Origin: DASYQV01 sp036005125
GTDB lineage: Bacteria > Acidobacteriota > Vicinamibacteria > Vicinamibacterales > UBA2999
Length of the DNA stretch: 25,905 nt
Assembly (NCBI GenBank): GCA_036005125.1
Contig: DASYQV010000329.1
Coordinates: 1 to 25,905, forward strand
Direction: 5' to 3'
Part shown: piece after piece, positions 8,401 through 14,573 of the stretch
Layout of the letters: the number at the start of each line of letters is the position of its first letter
Numbering within the stretch: the first letter of the stretch is position 1
Notes under the pieces: generated by a model
What the model was told of the DNA's origin: nothing
Database searches by the model: none
What the model saw: the letters and a program-made list of their open reading frames with translations, nothing else
Translations under genes and position numbers: made by a program

Positions 8401-11244
8401 GGCCAGTCGCTTGAGCACGACGAGACCGCACCCCTCGCCGCGCACGTAGCCGTCCGCGTCGGCATCGAAGGTGTGGCAGCGCCCGGTCTTCGACATCATC
8501 TGCGCCTTCGCCAGGCTGCGTGTCATCACGGGCGTCAGCATCAGGTTGACGCCTCCCGCCAGCGCCATGTCGCATTCGCCCTGCAGGATGCTCCGGCAGG
8601 CCTGGTGCACCGACACGAGCGACGACGAGCAGGCGGTGTCGAGCGCCACGCTCGGCCCCCGCAGATCGAAGAAGTAGGAGAGGCGATTGGCGGCAATGCT
8701 GCCGGTCGTGCCGGTCGGCGCGAACGGACCGGGCCGGCCGAAGATCTCCTCGACCAGCAACTGCAGGTAATCCAGCGTGCTGATCCCGACGAAGACGCCC
8801 GTGCGGCTGCCGCGGACACGGTCGGCAGGAATGCCGCAGCTCTCGAGCGCTTCCCACGCGACCTCGAGCAGCAGGCGCTGCTGTGGATCGACGTGCCGCG
8901 CTTCGCGCGGCGCGATGCCGAAGAAATGCGCGTCGAACTCGTCCACCCGCTGGAGGAAGCCGCCCCTGCGGAACGCCACCTCCTTGTCGAACTCGAGCAA
9001 GTGCCCTTCCGGCCATCGTCCGGGCGGGATGTCGCCCACCCCTTCGCGTCCTTCGACAAGCAGGTCCCAGAAAGCGTCGAGGCTCGAAGCGCCAGGGAAC
9101 CGGCAGCTGCCGCCGACGATCGCGATGAAGTCGTCGTCGACGGGGCGGCCGCCGGCTGATGCCGGCGCCACGTCCGTCGCCTCTCGCGAGAGGTGCGCGG
9201 CGAGTATGCGGATCGACGGGTAATCCCACGCCAGCGTGGCAGGCAGCTCGCGCCCCAGCCAGGTCCCGAGCTCCTCCGCAATGCCGACGGCCTGGACCGA
9301 ACCGATGCCGTAATGCGAGAACGGCTTGTCGGGATTGATGCGCGCCCGTGACTCACCGAGCAGCGTGGCGAGCTTGTCGATGAGCCAGTTCTGGATCTCC
9401 CACGCGGATGGCGTCGCCGATGAAGCGGCCGGAGCCGGCGCCTCGGGGAGAGGCTCGGGTTGTGCATCCAACGCCTGCGCATTCCGACTCGTCCCGGCAG
9501 CCCACGTCGCCACCGTTTCGAGAGTGCCCGCAAGAAACAACGCGCGGCACTCGCTCCGGCGGATCTTTCCGCTCGACGTCATCGGAATGCTGCCCGGCGG
9601 CATCAGCGCGACTGCGTGGAGGGGAAGCTCGTGCTCGCTGGAGATTGCTTCCACAATGGAACCGATCACGGCGTCGGCATTGAGACTGCGCAGGCTGGTC
9701 CGCTCGAGCTCGTGGACGAGGACGACTTTTTCCGCTCCATCCACATCGATCGCGAATGCCGCGCCGAATCCCACGCGCAGCACCGGATTGCAGGCGTCGG
9801 CGGTGCGCTCCAGATCCTGCGGGTAGTGATTGCGGCCGTTGATGATGATGAGATCCTTGCGGCGCCCCGTGATGTACAGCTGGCCCTCGTACATGAAGCC
9901 GAGGTCTCCGGTCCGCATGAACGGACCTTCGCCCGTGTCGGCCAGGTACGCGTGGAACACGCGCTCAGTCTCGTCGGGGAGGTTCCAGTAGCCGCCGGCG
10001 ACGTTCGGAGCGGACACCCAGATTTCGCCGATGCTATCCGGCGCGGACTGAATCCGCGTCTCCGGGTCCACGATCAGAACGCGATGTCCCTCAGGGGCGA
10101 AGCCGCATCCGACGAGCGTGCGGTTGTCCTCGGTGTCGAGCGGACCGGCTTCAATCGCGTGGCGCGCGAGGGCGGATTTGGAGAACCCGCGTACAACCGG
10201 CGGGTCTTCACGGCGTCCGCCTGACACGAACAACGTAGCTTCGGCAAGCCCATAACACGGGTAGAACGCTTCGGGCCGGAAGCCGCACGGCGCGAACGCT
10301 TCGATGAAGCGCTCGAGCACCCGCGGGTTGACCGGCTCCGCGCCGTTGAAGGCCAGGTCCCAACTGCTCAAATCGAGATCTTTGCGTGCGTCGCCAGTGA
10401 CCTTCTCGACGCAGAGCTCGTAGGCGAAGCTCGGCCCGCCGCTGTATTGGGCTCGATACGTCGAGATGGCCCGCAGCCAGCTTGCCGGCCGTCGAAGAAA
10501 CGTGCTCGGCGCCATCAGCACGACCGGCACGCCGGAGTAGAGCGGCTGCAGGATCCCGCCAGTGAGCCCCATGTCGTGATAGGGAGGCAGCCAGATCACG
10601 ATCGAGCTGTCGCGCGTTCCTCCGAAGGCGTTCTCGATCACCGCGGTGTTGCACAGCAGATGACGATGGCTCAGGATGACGCCCTTCGGCGTCATCGTCG
10701 ATCCCGAGGTGAACTGCAGCGCGGCGATCGAATCCGCGGGGATCTCGCGCGGTGTCCATGCGGCTGCAGTACTCGGCTCCAGCGAGTCGGTGACGAGCCA
10801 CCGTACGCCTTGGAAGGCCGGTGTCTGCGCGGAACGCGCGCGACGGCCGCCGGTAATCTCCTGAGTCGCCAGCACCGCGGACACCTGTGCGTGCGTGGCG
10901 ATCGCTTCGAGCGCGGTCATCGGCCGGTTGGGACGGGGAGGATAGGCGGGAACGGCGACGCGATTCGCGTACAAGCAGCCGAAGAAGCCGATGATGAAAT
11001 CAATGCCCGGGGGATAACACAGCAGCACGCGTCCGCCCGGCTCGACGTGCTGCTCGAGCAGGACGGCGACCGCCCGCGCTCGCTCGTCGAGCTGCCCGTA
11101 GGTCAGCGTGGCCGGTGTGCCCCCGCCGTCGGGCAGGAAAGTATAGCCAAGCGTGTCCGGCTGCGTCGTCGCCCTGAAGCGGAGAAGCTCGACGAAGTTC
11201 GGAAGCGCGTGCGGCGGATCGGAGTCGTTCTCGAGGCTGGTCAT
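2422..11244 (-). CDS. FAAL-primed type I PKS: FAAL-ACP-KS-AT-DH'-luciferase-like monooxygenase-'DH-KR-ACP
   Basis: Multidomain synthase of 2940 residues. A fatty acyl-AMP ligase (about 10-590) has LQFTSGST near 175, YGLAEATLF, GRRKDLIIINGRNHYPQDLE near 460-479 and SSGKIRR near 554; it should activate a free fatty acid and pass it to ACP1 (Ser649 in YGIGSVQ). The KS (about 705-1130) has Cys872 in DTACSSS, EAHGTGT and KTNIGH. The AT has GQGSQ near 1228, Ser1323 in GHSLGE and HAFH near 1421, the malonyl-CoA signature. A degenerate dehydratase is split: N half about 1593-1713, C half about 2119-2272, with a MupA/Atu3671-type FMN luciferase-like monooxygenase (about 1743-2086) between them. A KR (about 2292-2760; TGGHQGVG, Ser2672, Tyr2685) and ACP2 (Ser2850 in GMDSL) follow. 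The ATG at 11244 has a modest GGAAC upstream. A GTG at 11298 would add 18 residues but lacks a ribosome site. A lipid-tailed polyketide intermediate is the likely product. Confidence 0.93.
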   Translation of the reverse strand: MTSLENDSDPPHALPNFVELLRFRATTQPDTLGYTFLPDGGGTPATLTYGQLDERARAVAVLLEQHVEPGGRVLLCYPPGIDFIIGFFGCLYANRVAVPAYPPRPNRPMTALEAIATHAQVSAVLATQEITGGRRARSAQTPAFQGVRWLVTDSLEPSTAAAWTPREIPADSIAALQFTSGSTMTPKGVILSHRHLLCNTAVIENAFGGTRDSSIVIWLPPYHDMGLTGGILQPLYSGVPVVLMAPSTFLRRPASWLRAISTYRAQYSGGPSFAYELCVEKVTGDARKDLDLSSWDLAFNGAEPVNPRVLERFIEAFAPCGFRPEAFYPCYGLAEATLFVSGGRREDPPVVRGFSKSALARHAIEAGPLDTEDNRTLVGCGFAPEGHRVLIVDPETRIQSAPDSIGEIWVSAPNVAGGYWNLPDETERVFHAYLADTGEGPFMRTGDLGFMYEGQLYITGRRKDLIIINGRNHYPQDLERTADACNPVLRVGFGAAFAIDVDGAEKVVLVHELERTSLRSLNADAVIGSIVEAISSEHELPLHAVALMPPGSIPMTSSGKIRRSECRALFLAGTLETVATWAAGTSRNAQALDAQPEPLPEAPAPAASSATPSAWEIQNWLIDKLATLLGESRARINPDKPFSHYGIGSVQAVGIAEELGTWLGRELPATLAWDYPSIRILAAHLSREATDVAPASAGGRPVDDDFIAIVGGSCRFPGASSLDAFWDLLVEGREGVGDIPPGRWPEGHLLEFDKEVAFRRGGFLQRVDEFDAHFFGIAPREARHVDPQQRLLLEVAWEALESCGIPADRVRGSRTGVFVGISTLDYLQLLVEEIFGRPGPFAPTGTTGSIAANRLSYFFDLRGPSVALDTACSSSLVSVHQACRSILQGECDMALAGGVNLMLTPVMTRSLAKAQMMSKTGRCHTFDADADGYVRGEGCGLVVLKRLADARAAGDRILAVIRGSAVNQDGQSNGLTAPNGLAQQAVIREALVNGRVEPSQVGYLEAHGTGTPLGDPIEIDALKAVLLEGRAPEQRCAIGSAKTNIGHLEAAAGIAGLLKAALVLHHQQIPPTLHLKQLNPRIAIAGTPFFIPIEQPHPWPRSGASRFAGISSFGFGGTNCHMVLEEAPATPDEPVVATVPERPHHILTLSAHSETALAELAARYASSLADRADTSASDFAFSANTGRSHFPARLALVGRSAGDFADQLVAFGQHAHRSSEESAYLPTPRIAYLFTGQGSQYEGMGRELYDTQPVFRETLDRCAQTLDALMERPLLSVLFPDASNKGVIHQTACAQPALFALEYALYEMWRSWGIQPYAVLGHSLGEYVAACVAGVFALDDGLKLVATRARLMQSLPSGGEMAVVLADEDRVTAAIANQPDVVIAALNGPGNTVIAGPHDGVQTVLRTLERQRIRGRALSVSHAFHSALMDPILEPFTQAAAGIRFAAPSIPLMSNLTGRRADAGEIAHSAYWARHIRQPVRFGDGMRELYAMGCEVFVELGPDPSLLAAGTRCLPDGAGSWLPTLRHGREDWLQVLDTLGRLYKAGADVDWTAFDRPYARKRVSLPTYPFQRQRYWVESMPSKTRRRLVGSPVHSVLGERQPALAHLEHDHTWLVDLIDKQNGSERSDCVNGRYVQAAFAAANETFGRGDRFVSDVVFHDPMPDPASGPRTAQFTLVVDEDASNGKFSAYSRPASARMPDAWTLHATAQIREVRAVTPAEPARVAEVPAVRAGIPETRQGARQLDFSLMFFASSDDSERGDKYRLVIEGARFADAHGFSSVWVPERHFGKWGCLYPNPSVLHAALARETSRIRLRAGSVVLPLHNPLRIAEEWSVVDNLSNGRVDLSFASGWNPTDFAFAPEKYSTRHDEVFTGIELVKRLWKGESVPVKTGDGRTTDVRIYPTPVQPDVNIWVTAAGNPRTFERAGAIGANVLTHLLDHGVEEVAKNIQIYREARARAGHDPDAGHVTMMVHTFIGTDVQRVREAVRDPFCAYLKTLAPAMQGLAHSRGRNFEAASEKDVDTFVAFLFERFFATRALMGTPESCKALVEQLAAIGVNEVACLLDFGPATEDVLDHLPHLDRLREVCAGVRTSTEASAPRGRDAIASVPRGSTVEQPLSTIRARCDREVSGDELAGMIGATVVEDGHPFNVERLWVNGTEAIGLVKQSSDEVTSPSPRVVEAGLRVLMGAGNANGHARGNGNGNGNGNAIQAVNYRPKRIERFQWFEDADGPHVWSHAVVTARDERTVAGDIRFITASGKVIGEATGVRLEHATPAEEHETAADRHEPALGEWLYELRWDAAPIVPPADAAAGTWLLLADRGGTAAAVAAALREAGDSVVQFDGGGNEPEALQRALAEQAANGQQVHGVIHLRSLDTSPLETLTAASLQAEQAWTTGTALRAMQVLTSYGGPRLWLVTRGAQAVGGDELDVAVAQAPIWGLGRTCAMEDPGIWGGLVDLDPAIEASDARRQLVSVLRSGDREDQHALRGSQRYVARLVRRPAAKVTGPLPVRTDGSYVITGGHQGVGLEIAQWLAEKGARHLRLIGRSTVPPRAEWDGVDPASHAGQLIARLRTLEHRGATVQYAQVDVSDEAAMQRWWTEQTQQSDAPPVRGVIHAASVWQDAAGQSLVRPLLRLDETALEAVFGPKVIGSWLLHQLSQSAAIDFFVCLSSGASLVGSAGQGNYAAASAFLDALAHYRRLHGRPALTINWGPIGEVGFGATAEGRRVHEFWEAHGIERLTPRDVRAALEHLMTQASPQVAVLRNDWSRLAHHFPALLSLPWASHLVQAEEPRDAEAFTEFRRTLEDMPLVRRRALLIRHVRDEVARVMGVPPAQPIDVRRGLFEMGMDSLMALDLKNRLRSSVGLDVPPTVVFEFPNIEAIAGFLAEQLSPADARAAERPTVEETPASPESEAPAGIDLLARIHQLSDEDVERRLQTAE
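4621..4674 (-). repeat. Hexanucleotide tandem repeat encoding an Asn-Gly tract inside the PKS
   Basis: Five near-perfect plus-strand units of GTTTCC/GTTCCC (4621-4650) are followed by four degenerate units. They encode alternating Gly-Asn at residues about 2191-2208 of the synthase, inside the C-terminal half of the degenerate dehydratase, where the usual conserved Asp/His helix would end. Each repeat change would add or remove two residues without a frameshift. The tract looks like a flexible linker grown by slippage. Confidence 0.8.
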
Positions 11245-11307
11245 GTGCGCGACGTTCCAGACGGAATGGGTGGCGGGAAGCCGGGGCCACGATGGCACGA
11301 AGGGTCA

Positions 11308-11411
11308 GCCACGAATCATTTCTTGATTCTTGATTCTCGATTCTTGATTCGCATCAAGCAGGAATCAGGAATCAGGAATCAGGAATCAGGAATGATCGTG
11401 ACCTTCGTGGC
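11308..11411. repeat. Inverted array of GATTC-type heptamers upstream of the FAAL-PKS gene
   Basis: The left half (11321-11350) consists of repeated TTGATTC/TCGATTC heptamers. After the 10-base spacer 11351-11360, the right half (11361-11396) consists of repeated AGGAATC heptamers, complementary in type to the left half. Outer arms GCCACGAATCAT (11308-11319) and the ATGAT and TTCGTGGC segments at 11392-11411 extend the inverted structure, with an 8-base insert on the right. CTTCGTGGC recurs at 11498-11506. The array lies in the leader between the NusG-like gene and the PKS and is much richer in A and T than the genes around it. Confidence 0.75.
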
Positions 11412-11418
11412 TAGAACG

Positions 11419-11468
11419 CTTGAGAGCCCGAAACTTGACACATCGAGTCAAGTTTCAGGGCTCACAAG
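11419..11468 (-). promoter_or_regulatory. Long hairpin in the leader between the NusG-like gene and the PKS
   Basis: The arms CTTGaGAGCCCGAAACTTGAC (11419-11439) and its complement at 11447-11468 pair along about 20 bases with one A-A mismatch and one bulged A, closing a 7-base loop. In the minus-strand transcript it lies about 55 bases after the NusG-like stop and about 175 bases before the PKS start. No U-tract follows on either strand, so it is not an ordinary intrinsic terminator. A position ahead of a very long operon and behind a NusG paralogue would suit an RNA element recognised during antitermination, but that role is inferred from context only. mRNA stabilisation or a dispersed repeat remnant are alternatives. 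Confidence 0.5.
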
Positions 11469-11523
11469 TGAACATAGCGGCCCGAGGCCCGCTAGAACTT
11501 CGTGGCCTTTGCGGCTGGTTTCG

Positions 11524-12093
11524 TCATGCTGGTTGCAACGAATAGCCGTAAACGGGGGCGTGATAGCGCGGCTCGATCGGTCGGACATCATCGATGCCCA
11601 GCTCGACGGCGACCGATCGTTGCAGGATGGTCACGTTGACAAGGACCCTCACCGCTTTCTTCACGTGGAGCAGAATGCCTTCGAGTCCGCAGAGCGGGCC
11701 CGCGCAGACCTGCACACGGTCGCCGCTCTTGATGAAGCGGCACGGCTCGGCCTCCACACCGGATGCGATCACGCGACGAAGCGCGTCGATCTCGTGATCC
11801 GGAATGGTTGCCGGGGCTCCACCGAAGCCGACGATCCGCATCACGCCGTAGGCCTGGACGATGCGAAAGTCGGGACGGAGTTTGTATCGACAGAACACGT
11901 AGCCGGGAACGACGGAGCGCTCGCGGGCGCGGACCGTCTTTCCCCGGGCCGCGGTGGCCACCGGCAGGAACTGATCGTAGCCGTGTATCTGTAATTGCTG
12001 CGCGACGGAGCGTTCGCGATTGAGCCGTACCTGAACGGCGACCCAGTCACCCTCCGCGCACAATCCCAAGCCTGCAATGCTGTTTTCGCGCAT
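11524..12093 (-). CDS. NusG/RfaH/LoaP-like specialised transcription antiterminator
   Basis: A 189-residue NusG paralogue. The NGN domain (about 15-115) begins DWVAVQVRLNRERSVAQQL and contains the NusG-type PGYVFCRY segment; a linker follows, then a KOW domain with GDRVQVCAGPLCGLEGILL. NusG-family proteins bind the RNA polymerase clamp. Specialised paralogues such as RfaH, LoaP, UpxY and the TaA protein of myxovirescin clusters suppress termination in long surface-polymer or polyketide operons. The open frame extends upstream to 12282, but ATG 12093 is preferred because AAGGG lies 7 bases before it and the NGN domain starts soon after. It is in the same direction as the PKS genes and immediately precedes them, which supports a role dedicated to that operon. 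It is not the housekeeping nusG: it is not beside secE or ribosomal genes and its sequence is divergent. Confidence 0.85.
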   Translation of the reverse strand: MRENSIAGLGLCAEGDWVAVQVRLNRERSVAQQLQIHGYDQFLPVATAARGKTVRARERSVVPGYVFCRYKLRPDFRIVQAYGVMRIVGFGGAPATIPDHEIDALRRVIASGVEAEPCRFIKSGDRVQVCAGPLCGLEGILLHVKKAVRVLVNVTILQRSVAVELGIDDVRPIEPRYHAPVYGYSLQPA

Positions 12094-12289
12094 GCTGCCG
12101 CCCTTGACCGAAGTGTTTTCGCGTCCAGGCCGCTGCCGTCCACAGCGCCATGCCGGCATCGCGACCGGTGGGGTCGCGTGCCGTTCATGGCGGCTTACAT
12201 GTTCGTGATCGTGTGGCCTGACAACACTGAATAAACGATGCGGCCCCTGGAAACGTACTGCTATGGTCGTACGGGCGATCATTCATTCA
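12094..12289. other. Leader and probable promoter region of the NusG-PKS operon, no gene
   Basis: This stretch lies upstream of the NusG-like start. On the minus strand I see a small perfect hairpin CGCGACC/GGTCGCG (12160-12178) about 70 bases before the start codon. A TTGTCA followed 17 bases later by CATGTA (about 12196-12225) is a weak promoter candidate. The in-frame extension of the NusG ORF through here has no NusG-like residues and is probably untranslated. Confidence 0.35.
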
Positions 12290-12531
12290 TTTGTGATTGG
12301 TGATTTGGGATTGGTGATTGGTTTGTGATTTCTGATTTGTGATTTTGCGATTCGGATTTGCGATTTCTGATTTGTCGCTCCTCGGTTTCTGCTCCCTGGA
12401 TGTGTGACCTGGTACGGGAGTACCGCTCAGGAGCCCGACTCCTGAATCACAAATCCAATCAGAAATCACAAATCCGAAATCACAAACCAATCACAAATCA
12501 CAAATCACAAATCGCAAATCCATGAGCGTCA
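12290..12531. repeat. Large inverted array of GATTTGT-type heptamers between the ArsA-like and NusG-like genes
   Basis: The left half (12290-12376) repeats variants of TGATTTG, TGATTGG and CGATTTC. The right half (12445-12531) repeats the complementary CAAATCA and AAATCAC forms. Both halves share a longer block of the type GATTGGTTTGTGATTTC in opposite orientation. The 68-base spacer holds two small hairpins, GGTAC/GTACC (12411-12424) and TCAGGAG/CTCCTGA (12427-12445). The period is mostly seven bases, with slippage. The array is far richer in A and T than the flanking genes. Its right half supplies the last codons and the stop of the ArsA-like gene. It could act as a transcription barrier or RNA stabiliser between the two transcription units. 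Confidence 0.8.
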
Positions 12532-14545
12532 CACCTCGAGGAGGGGTGGCCATCAATCGGGTCTGAATAATCGGACAGCGAACGCGTTTCCACGCGGGCT
12601 GATTGGTGATGGAGGCAATCTCGCGCCGTTCGCGCCCGGCCGTGCGGCGGCAACGAGCGCACCCCGGCGGTGTGAGCCCGTTGACGATCAAGGCGCGGGT
12701 CGCAATTCGATGCCTGCGCAGCCACTCGATCAGTCGAATCGTCTCGAGCGTCGGCAGACGCTCCGGCCGTGTCACCACGAAGAAGCCGCACGCATCCGGG
12801 TCGGCCAACAGGTCGCGCAGCCGTTCGAGGCCGCGCGAGAGCGTCAACAGCTCCCGCGCGAGCTGTTCAAAGCCGCCGACGACCTTGTAGTCCAGCATGA
12901 CCGTCATGAGCTGCCGCACCCACGCCTGCGCCTGCGCAGGAAGGGCGAGCAGGCGCACTGCGTGACCGGTCGGTGCCGTATCGACAATCACCAGATCGAA
13001 TCGTCGAGCGCGTCGCTTCGTGTTCGAGGCAGGGGCCATCTCCTCGTTCGGCCACAGCGCATCGATCATGGTCAGCATGCCCGCCACTTCATCCATCCCG
13101 GGCGGTGCCAGATCGAATACTTCCTCGATGATGGCCCGGTCGAGCGTCAGCTCGACGTGCGGTCCGGCGCCGGTCGTGTCGAACAGTCTCGCGACCGCTT
13201 CGCGATAGTCGTCACGCCGCCGGCGCCATTCCCGGGCGGCGTCGAGCTCGCGGGCCACGAGATTCGCGGGGCCGCCGCGGACCCGGCGTTCCTCCGCGCC
13301 GACCGACTGCCCCAGCACATCGCCAATCGAGTGCGCCGGGTCGGTCGACAACAGCAGGATCCGGCGCTCCGGCGCCTCACGCGCAATCGTCAGCGCCAAC
13401 GCGGCCGCGCAGGTCGTCTTGCCCACGCCTCCTTTGCCGCCGACGAACAGCAAGCGGGTCGATCGAGAGGGCCGTACGGAAGCTGGCAGAGCGATCCGAC
13501 CCGATCCGGCGATGTCCGCCCGCCGCATCGCACGAGACGCACGCGGAGGCACGACGGGCCGCTCGTAGGAGGACAGACTGCGGGCGACCTCGCGCAGCGC
13601 CGCGATTCCCCGGGCCGGTTCCTCGCGAGCCGCCAGGGTCCAGAGCGCGGCACCGCTGCCGCGCAGCCTTGTCGAGATCGATCTCAATCCTTCGGCCTCC
13701 GCGCGACGCCGTCCGTCGCACAAGGCGCAGGGCGACGGCGGAGGCTGGGTCAGCCGGTTGACGATCACATCGGTGACGCGGATGTCCTCGGAACGGAGCG
13801 CGGCGACGGCACGCACGGTTTCCGCCAGGGACAGCTCTTCGGGCAGCGTCACCCAGCAAAGCCGCGTGCGCGACCGATCGCGAAGCAGGCCGCCGAGCCG
13901 CTCGCCATCGCCGCGCAGTTCGTCGATCAGCGCTTCCGCCGCGTCGCGCCGCGCGCCGCGCGCGAATGCTGCCGCGAGCACCCGATGCTTCTCCTGCATC
14001 AGGTCGAACACGCGCGCGAGCGTCTCGAACGTTGCCGGCGTAGAGAGCATCCGGAGCGTGTGTCCGGTCGGCGCCGTATCGATCACGATGAGATCGTGCC
14101 TGCCCTGGCCGAGCCGCTCGATCTCCAGCAGCCCGAGCAGCTCGTCGACGCCCGGCAGCGAGAGGTCCAGAAACGGATCGATGTCGCGGCGATCGAGCAA
14201 CGTGCCGCGCTTGAGAATCGCCGCGAGCGCCGGGCGTCTCGTCGCGAGCCACCGCGTCAGCGCACGATCCGCGTCGAGCTCGCATGCGGAAAGCGATCCA
14301 CGCGGGAGACGAATTCGTGACACGCCTGCGGTCAGCTTCCGGCCGAGAACATCGCCGAGCGAGTGAGCAGGATCGGTCGAGACCACGAGCACGCGTCCGC
14401 CGCGTTCCGCCGACAAGATGGCCGCCGCGGCTGCGCACGTGGTCTTGCCGGCGCCTCCCTTTCCGCCGAAGAACAGGTAGAGCGGCGATACCGCCGTCGG
14501 GAGATCGGGCACGAACGGTCCGGCGATCTCACGTCGAACGGCCAC
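12491..14545 (-). CDS. Tandem ArsA/Get3-family ATPase (two fused domains)
   Basis: A 684-residue protein with two homologous halves of the ArsA/Get3 anion-transporting ATPase family. Half 1 has the deviant P-loop GGKGGAGKTT (27-36), STDPAHSLGDVLG and IDTAPTGHTLRML. Half 2 has GGKGGVGKTT (about 367-376), STDPAHSIGDVLG and VDTAPTGHAVRLL. Each half also carries a CxxC pair (CALC at 273-276, CARC at 629-632), as in Get3-like ATPases that hold zinc at a dimer interface. The fusion may therefore be a covalent pseudo-dimer. Tail-anchored protein or metalloid handling are both possible; no arsB, arsC or arsR is nearby. The GTG at 14545 is used, 28 bases after the stop of the sulfite-oxidase-like gene and with no clear ribosome site, suggesting coupling. 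The last ten residues (MDLRFVICDL) are encoded by the heptamer array. Confidence 0.85.
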   Translation of the reverse strand: MAVRREIAGPFVPDLPTAVSPLYLFFGGKGGAGKTTCAAAAAILSAERGGRVLVVSTDPAHSLGDVLGRKLTAGVSRIRLPRGSLSACELDADRALTRWLATRRPALAAILKRGTLLDRRDIDPFLDLSLPGVDELLGLLEIERLGQGRHDLIVIDTAPTGHTLRMLSTPATFETLARVFDLMQEKHRVLAAAFARGARRDAAEALIDELRGDGERLGGLLRDRSRTRLCWVTLPEELSLAETVRAVAALRSEDIRVTDVIVNRLTQPPPSPCALCDGRRRAEAEGLRSISTRLRGSGAALWTLAAREEPARGIAALREVARSLSSYERPVVPPRASRAMRRADIAGSGRIALPASVRPSRSTRLLFVGGKGGVGKTTCAAALALTIAREAPERRILLLSTDPAHSIGDVLGQSVGAEERRVRGGPANLVARELDAAREWRRRRDDYREAVARLFDTTGAGPHVELTLDRAIIEEVFDLAPPGMDEVAGMLTMIDALWPNEEMAPASNTKRRARRFDLVIVDTAPTGHAVRLLALPAQAQAWVRQLMTVMLDYKVVGGFEQLARELLTLSRGLERLRDLLADPDACGFFVVTRPERLPTLETIRLIEWLRRHRIATRALIVNGLTPPGCARCRRTAGRERREIASITNQPAWKRVRCPIIQTRLMATPPRGVTLMDLRFVICDL

Positions 14546-14573
14546 GCGCGCGAGTCTGTCGGGAAAGAGAGGG

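Noticed and set aside
6698..9229. Minus-strand open frame of 843 codons in a second frame of the FAAL-PKS gene
   Set aside because: Out-of-frame shadow of the KS-AT region. The true frame holds every catalytic motif without interruption.
11245..11298. GTG start at 11298 for the FAAL-PKS gene
   Set aside because: No ribosome site precedes it and the added 18 residues do not resemble FAAL N-termini; ATG 11244 is preferred, though not proven.
11308..11411. CRISPR array, suggested by the repeated short units
   Set aside because: Units are about seven bases with no unique spacers, and the halves are inverted relative to each other; no cas genes are present.
11419..11468. Intrinsic terminator of the NusG-like gene
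   Set aside because: The stem is strong, but no U-tract follows on either strand, so it is reported as a leader hairpin instead.
12094..12282. N-terminal extension of the NusG-like protein to 252 residues
   Set aside because: The extra 63 residues have no NusG similarity, and the internal ATG at 12093 has AAGGG at good spacing.
12710..14320. Plus-strand open frame of 536 codons opposite the ArsA-like gene
   Set aside because: Antisense shadow; the minus strand has both P-loops and both DTAPTGH motifs.
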